Notes under the pieces: model-generated
What the model saw: only the letters and a program-made list of their open reading frames with translations
Told to the model about the DNA's origin: nothing
Databases searched by the model: none
Program-made: the position numbers and the translations under genes
In this document: piece by piece, positions 59,946 through 64,000 of the stretch
Layout: each line of letters opens with the position of its first letter
How positions within the stretch are numbered: position 1 is the stretch's first letter
Assembly (NCBI RefSeq): GCF_002289565.1
Contig: NZ_NTFY01000038.1
Coordinates: 1-64,000 of the forward strand
Length of the DNA stretch: 64,000 nt
Direction: 5' to 3'
DNA from: Rhodopirellula sp. SM50
Lineage (GTDB): Bacteria > Planctomycetota > Planctomycetia > Pirellulales > Pirellulaceae

Positions 59946-61907
59946 TCAGCGATCTTTCGCTTCGCCGCCCGGCTTACCGAGGGCGTCCTTGTATTGCTTG
60001 ATCGCTTCGGTTCGGGTGGCCATGAACTTGCGTTTGTCGTCATCGCTCATCTTTTCCCACTCCTCCGATGACGGCTTGCGGAGCTTTTGGGCGTACTCGG
60101 CTTTCCGCTCGGGCGTCCAGAAATCGGCCGCGGGCTTTCTAAATTCCTTGCCGATCGAAAAGTCCTGTTTGGAGTATTGGGAGCCGGTGTAGGCGGTCGG
60201 TGGCGAATCCGGTCGCGGGCCCGACGCTGATGACGGGGGCGTGGAATCCGGATCGGACGCTTCGCCGTCCGGGGAGGCCGGAATGGAAGCGGCCAATTCC
60301 GGCCGATTGAGCAATGATTCTTCGTCCGGTCGGGCGATCAGCGACCAGCGGTGCAGCATGCCGAACCGATCGCTGCGGGAGCAGCGGATGGTCAGCTGCC
60401 AAACGCCGTGAATGGTCTTGCCGTTGAAGGCAGCGAGGCTGGGCTGGCGTTTGGTCAAGCCTTCCGGCTGGAAGGAGCCTTCGAAGGGTGGTCGGGCTTT
60501 GACGATCGGTGTCGATGCCTGGTCGTCGAAGACGGTGCGGTCGAAGTGATCGTCGCGTCCGCCGATTTCGGTGAACAATTCGATCCGTGTCCCGTCGGGC
60601 CCGGTCAGGTAGCCGTCCAAGTGGGACACGTTGGTGTGCGTCAGCGACAGTTGCAGGTTCAGGTCGGCGATCAGAAAGTTTTCGGTGATGTCGATTTCTG
60701 AAACGATGGTTTTCTTGGGGGGCAAAATTTCGGCGTCCGTATTTTCGAACACGCCGCCCATCATCGATTTCGACGCCATCACTTCCTGAGGTGCCAACAA
60801 ACCGTCTTGATTGGTGTCCAACGCGACAAACTCCGCGACCCGGGCGTCGGTCAATTCGGTCGCGAACTCGGTCAGGTCAACCTGTTTGTCGCGGTTGAGA
60901 TCCAATTCGTAGAACCAGCCGGGCAGGCCTTCGACTTGATCGCCGGTTTGATCCTGCAGGTTGCTGAAGTAGGCGAACAATTCGTCGCGCGACAATTCGC
61001 CGTTTTGATCGGCGTCGACGGCGCCGGCGGGGATCCCGAGTTCGACCGTCTCTTCCATCTCCAACCGACCGTTGCGATTGTCGTCAAAGCGTCCCAGCAC
61101 GGCAGCGGTCAGCCAAAAGCGGTCGCCGCCGGTTCTCCACCATTCAGAGCGTTCACGTCGCCGCCGGTCGTCTTCACTTTCTTTTTCGCTGGGGCGAACG
61201 CCGCTGCCGGTGCGCCGGCGTTGTTGGATCAGCTCGCTGGAATCGTTGCTCAGCATTCGCCGCCGCGCGTACCGTTGGGCAAGTTCGAGCCGGCTGAGTT
61301 GATCGTCGTTGTTCAGGTCCATGCTGAAGGGATCGCGGTGTGTCCAGCGGGCGCGGGAGGCTTCGTAACGGCTCAGGTAACCGTCGCGGTTGCGGTCGTA
61401 GCGTTCCAGAGTTTCGTCCGCTTCTTCAAGGTCCCGAAATTGATAGGGATACTTCACTTGCGGCAGACCGAATTCGGGGACCACCGGATCTTCGTCTCGC
61501 GGTCGAAAACTCTTGACCGCCCGATCGTCGCTGGCACGGACCCGTTCGCCCGCAACGCCATTTTTCAGCGCGTGGTAAATGCGAGCGGCTTCCTGCCAGT
61601 TTTCGATTCGATTGGGACGGTCCAGGGACATCCGCCGGGCTTCGGCGATGCGTTCCAGGTAAGGCCGGGACAGCGTCGTGATCTCGTCGGGTTCGATGTA
61701 TCCGTTTTCGTTTCGGTCGAGCAGGTCCAGGGATTCCCGCAGACCGGATTGGGCGAGCACCGCGGTGGTCCCGAAGCCCGCAGCGACCATCCACACGGTC
61801 AGAAACACGGCGCCGGCGAGCAGGCGCGAACCGGCTGGTGTCCGGTCGAGCCCGAACCAGGCGTGGAAAAGGCGGAGGCAGCTGAAACGGATCATCGTTC
61901 GACTCAT
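59946..61907 (-). CDS. secreted EF-hand protein with proprotein-convertase P domain
   Basis: 653 aa from ATG at 61,907 (MSRTMIRFSCLRLFHAW) or 61,895; hydrophobic signal LAGAVFLTVWMVAAGFGTTAVLAQ. It has at least seven calcium-binding EF-hand loops: DRNENGYIEPDE, DRNRDGYLSRYE, DLNNDDQLSRLE, DDNRNGRLEMEE, DADQNGELSRDE, DLNRDKQVDLTE and DTNQDGLLAPQE. Near residues 430-540 is a P/Homo B domain (IADLNLQLSLTHTNVSHLDG; AAFNGKTIHGVWQLTIRCSR), which in other proteins stabilises a subtilisin-type protease, here absent. The C-terminal ~65 residues are charged and helical. Probably a calcium-dependent surface or matrix protein. It lies 58 nt downstream of the secretin-N protein gene on the same strand. 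Confidence 0.85.
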   Translation of the reverse strand: MSRTMIRFSCLRLFHAWFGLDRTPAGSRLLAGAVFLTVWMVAAGFGTTAVLAQSGLRESLDLLDRNENGYIEPDEITTLSRPYLERIAEARRMSLDRPNRIENWQEAARIYHALKNGVAGERVRASDDRAVKSFRPRDEDPVVPEFGLPQVKYPYQFRDLEEADETLERYDRNRDGYLSRYEASRARWTHRDPFSMDLNNDDQLSRLELAQRYARRRMLSNDSSELIQQRRRTGSGVRPSEKESEDDRRRRERSEWWRTGGDRFWLTAAVLGRFDDNRNGRLEMEETVELGIPAGAVDADQNGELSRDELFAYFSNLQDQTGDQVEGLPGWFYELDLNRDKQVDLTEFATELTDARVAEFVALDTNQDGLLAPQEVMASKSMMGGVFENTDAEILPPKKTIVSEIDITENFLIADLNLQLSLTHTNVSHLDGYLTGPDGTRIELFTEIGGRDDHFDRTVFDDQASTPIVKARPPFEGSFQPEGLTKRQPSLAAFNGKTIHGVWQLTIRCSRSDRFGMLHRWSLIARPDEESLLNRPELAASIPASPDGEASDPDSTPPSSASGPRPDSPPTAYTGSQYSKQDFSIGKEFRKPAADFWTPERKAEYAQKLRKPSSEEWEKMSDDDKRKFMATRTEAIKQYKDALGKPGGEAKDR

Positions 61908-61965
61908 CAACGGAGGGCGTCGCAGGGTCACTGGTGCTGTGTTAGCGTTGGATGTTAACGCACCA

Positions 61966-64000
61966 CTAGTTTTTGCCGTTCGTCGGATACGGCGAGCGGG
62001 ACGAAGTCGTCCGTGGCGCCGTTCGCGAAGGCGTTGTTCGCGAGGTCGATCGGGATCTGCCGTCGGACTGGCCCAAGAAAATCTCTTGAAGCACGGTTTC
62101 CAGTACTTCGCTGTTGCTCGGCGTGATGACCTGGATCATTTGTTCCCCGCGGACATCGATCGTTTTGACCAACGCTTCGACTTCTTTGAACAGCGGGTCG
62201 GGTGCGGTCACGATCAGCGAATTGCTGGGCTCGTGAACGGCCAGTGTCATTTTGGGTTCCAAGTCGCGTGCCTGTTGTGCCGCGGGTTTGGAGGCCGGTT
62301 TTTTGGCGTCGGACTTTTTGTCCTTGGCGGATTCCTGTGGTTCATTGCGAGCCGCGTCGGCTCTGGATGCGCCGCCGCCGGGGGCACCGGGAGCCGCGGT
62401 GGCCGCTGCGACCCGTCCGGCGAACGCCTGCCGGATTGCCGCTTCGACCTCGACTGCTTTGGAGTTTTCCAGCTCGATGATGTGTGACGTGCCATAGGTT
62501 TCGATCGAAGTGATGCTGCTGTCTTTTTCGATGATTTGCAGGTAGTTCTCGATCAGCTCAACATCGTCGACGGTGCCTTGAACGATCAATCGATTCAGTC
62601 GTGAATCCGCGACCACCGTTGCGGTTCCCGCGATCAACGTGATCGTGCCTTCGCGGTTGGTCACCAGGCTGCCGAGAAAGGAACTGCTGGGGGAGGCGAT
62701 CGATGCGTTGACCAGGGTGTCACTGCTGCTGGCGACGGCTTGGCCGCCATCGAGCAATTCGGCCAGCATCCGAATGGCGTCTTCGGGGCGGGTGAATTTC
62801 AGATAGAACACGACCGGTTCGGCGGGCAGGGATGTTCCCGGCCCGGCGAGGGTTTCCAGGTGATCTTGGAACTGGTTCAAGACGTCGATATCGTCGCATT
62901 GGATCAACAGACCGCGCGTCGTCAATTGGCATTCGATCGCCGCCTTGGTGACGTCGGGTGAAGGGGTCTGCAGCAATCGACCGCGATCGGAGACCGACAC
63001 GAACTGGGCGGGCGTTTTGCTTTCCAGTGCATCCAAAAAGTCGTCGCGTTGGTCCGGCGACCGGTCGTCGGCATCGAAGGCCACTCGTTCGCGCGGCGCG
63101 CTGTTCATCGATTCGTCTGATTCAAAGAAGACGATCGGATTGGGCAGTCTCCAAAATCGGGCCGCCAGCATCAGGGATTGCTTGGCATGATTGCCGGTCA
63201 GGGAGAGCAAGCGGATGCTTTCGTTGGACGCCATCGCGTCTTGCTTTTGATCGATGCCTTCGACGATCTGTTTGATCTCGGCGATCTGTCCGGGTCGGCC
63301 GCGAACAAACAGCCGTCGGTTTTCCGGGTCGGCGTCGATTTTCGGTGGCTGCACGGGCTGTTCGTCTCGATCGCGGTCTCTACGATCGTTGGTTTCGAAT
63401 TCCAAAGTCAGGTCCAGCATCTGTTCGATCAGGGCGATCGCCACGTAGGGGTCGACGGTCTTGAGCTGGATGACCTCAAACTGGGCTTCATCGGCGGCCA
63501 TCTGCTGGACCGTCATTGCGATCTCTTCTTGAATCGACGGCGGTGCGAGGGCGACGATCGTTCCGGCGGTGTTGTCCTTGGAGATGCGGACATCCTTTCC
63601 GGCCAGTAGGGTTTGCAACACATCATACGCCAGATCGACATTTCCGCCGGCGACGACATGCGTCTGAAACTTGGCGTCGGTCTTCGCATCGGTGAGCGAA
63701 GGCGTTGGAACGTCAATCGATTCGACCAGCTTTTCGATCAGTTTGACTTTGTCTTCGATGCCGGTCACGAAGATGTTCTGGCCTTCCAAGTCCGCCGACA
63801 GACTGACGTCGATCCCGATCATTTCGCCGGTGGCCAGCCCCAGGTGGGGTCGAGCAACCAACAAGACGTCTTCCGCTTCGACGTATTGCAGCGGAAAGCT
63901 TTTGACGATCGTGCCGTTGTCCAGCTTGGAGGGTTCAAAGGAGTCCAGGATGGCTTTGACGTTCTTTAGTTTGGCGACCGTGTCGGTGACCATCAACTGA
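61966..64000 (-). CDS. secretin-N (NolW-like) domain protein, 5' end outside window
   Basis: At least 678 residues in an open frame that runs off the window edge. Repeated secretin_N modules: VKSFPLQYVEAEDVLLVARPHL, VIQLKTVDPYVAIALIEQML, GTSHIIELENSKAVEVEAAIRQA and VQGTVDDVELIENYLQIIEKD. It ends with a Ser/Thr/Arg-rich tail and lacks the C-terminal secretin pore domain (no GspD-type VPxLGxxPxxGxLF motif). In planctomycetes similar proteins are annotated as GspD-like; they probably act as periplasmic ring or binding proteins. The start is unseen; the first in-frame ATG at 63,993 is inside a domain (LMVTDTVAKLKNVKAIL). Confidence 0.8.
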   Translation of the reverse strand, partial: QLMVTDTVAKLKNVKAILDSFEPSKLDNGTIVKSFPLQYVEAEDVLLVARPHLGLATGEMIGIDVSLSADLEGQNIFVTGIEDKVKLIEKLVESIDVPTPSLTDAKTDAKFQTHVVAGGNVDLAYDVLQTLLAGKDVRISKDNTAGTIVALAPPSIQEEIAMTVQQMAADEAQFEVIQLKTVDPYVAIALIEQMLDLTLEFETNDRRDRDRDEQPVQPPKIDADPENRRLFVRGRPGQIAEIKQIVEGIDQKQDAMASNESIRLLSLTGNHAKQSLMLAARFWRLPNPIVFFESDESMNSAPRERVAFDADDRSPDQRDDFLDALESKTPAQFVSVSDRGRLLQTPSPDVTKAAIECQLTTRGLLIQCDDIDVLNQFQDHLETLAGPGTSLPAEPVVFYLKFTRPEDAIRMLAELLDGGQAVASSSDTLVNASIASPSSSFLGSLVTNREGTITLIAGTATVVADSRLNRLIVQGTVDDVELIENYLQIIEKDSSITSIETYGTSHIIELENSKAVEVEAAIRQAFAGRVAAATAAPGAPGGGASRADAARNEPQESAKDKKSDAKKPASKPAAQQARDLEPKMTLAVHEPSNSLIVTAPDPLFKEVEALVKTIDVRGEQMIQVITPSNSEVLETVLQEIFLGQSDGRSRSTSRTTPSRTAPRTTSSRSPYPTNGKN

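Overview
The window looks like chromosomal DNA from a planctomycete, most likely a Pirellulaceae member related to Rhodopirellula or Stieleria. The genus is my inference; no rRNA gene is present to test it. The signs are: DUF1559 pilin-like proteins with the near-invariant [20 protein letters not shown] start, a DUF1549/DUF1553 cytochrome-like protein next to a DUF1501 protein, a CRTAC1/ASPIC protein, many lipoproteins and secreted coiled-coil or TPR proteins, eukaryote-like Ser/Thr kinase, PP2C and SET proteins, high GC, few operons, and many short interspersed palindromes between genes. No tRNA, rRNA, CRISPR array, integrase or transposase gene was seen.

Layout. 0.4-8.1 kb: signalling and transport on the minus strand (CPA2 antiporter with CBS domains, PAS-containing Ser/Thr kinase, hybrid histidine kinase, REC-ATPase regulator). 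9.0-19.1 kb: parts of an efflux system on the plus strand (HlyD-like adaptor, MacB/FtsX-like permease without a local ATPase, very long TolC-like protein). Between permease and TolC lies a 4.1-kb accessory block with two orphan genes of less GC-rich codon use and a pile of repeats, including two miniature elements nested inside each other. 19.1-22.7 kb: a TPR/FG-GAP/ASPIC lipoprotein gene bracketed by ~230-bp inverted repeats. 22.9-27.3 kb: two DUF1559 genes, each next to a gene for a tiny related lipoprotein, around a LysR regulator. 27.5-32.8 kb: secreted proteins (PQQ-type propeller, catalytically dead HtrA-like PDZ protein, TPR lipoprotein, small secreted protein). 33.4-42.5 kb: mostly housekeeping genes (EamA transporter, PP2C, SDR, SET methyltransferase, PriA, NadD, FMN reductase). 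42.6-49.1 kb: transglutaminase-like lipoprotein, NUDIX, PduO-type adenosyltransferase, and glnB-glnD for nitrogen sensing. 49.6-56.8 kb: a Cys-rich secreted protein and a five-gene operon reading ECF sigma factor, membrane anti-sigma candidate, secreted coiled-coil protein, DUF1549/DUF1553 protein, DUF1501 protein. 57.0-64.0 kb: ROK kinase and xylose isomerase (convergent), an EF-hand/P-domain protein, and a secretin-N-domain protein cut by the window edge.

How the parts fit. GlnD and P-II form the nitrogen-status relay. The sigma/anti-sigma/cytochrome cluster looks like a self-contained envelope-regulated operon. The adaptor, permease and TolC could make one trans-envelope pump if an ATPase is supplied elsewhere. 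The ROK kinase and xylose isomerase suggest sugar use. The most unusual features are structural: target-site-duplicated miniature elements, nested insertions readable against empty sites elsewhere in the same window, and gene-flanking long repeats. The small lipoprotein/DUF1559 pairs are the best candidate for an under-described gene system.
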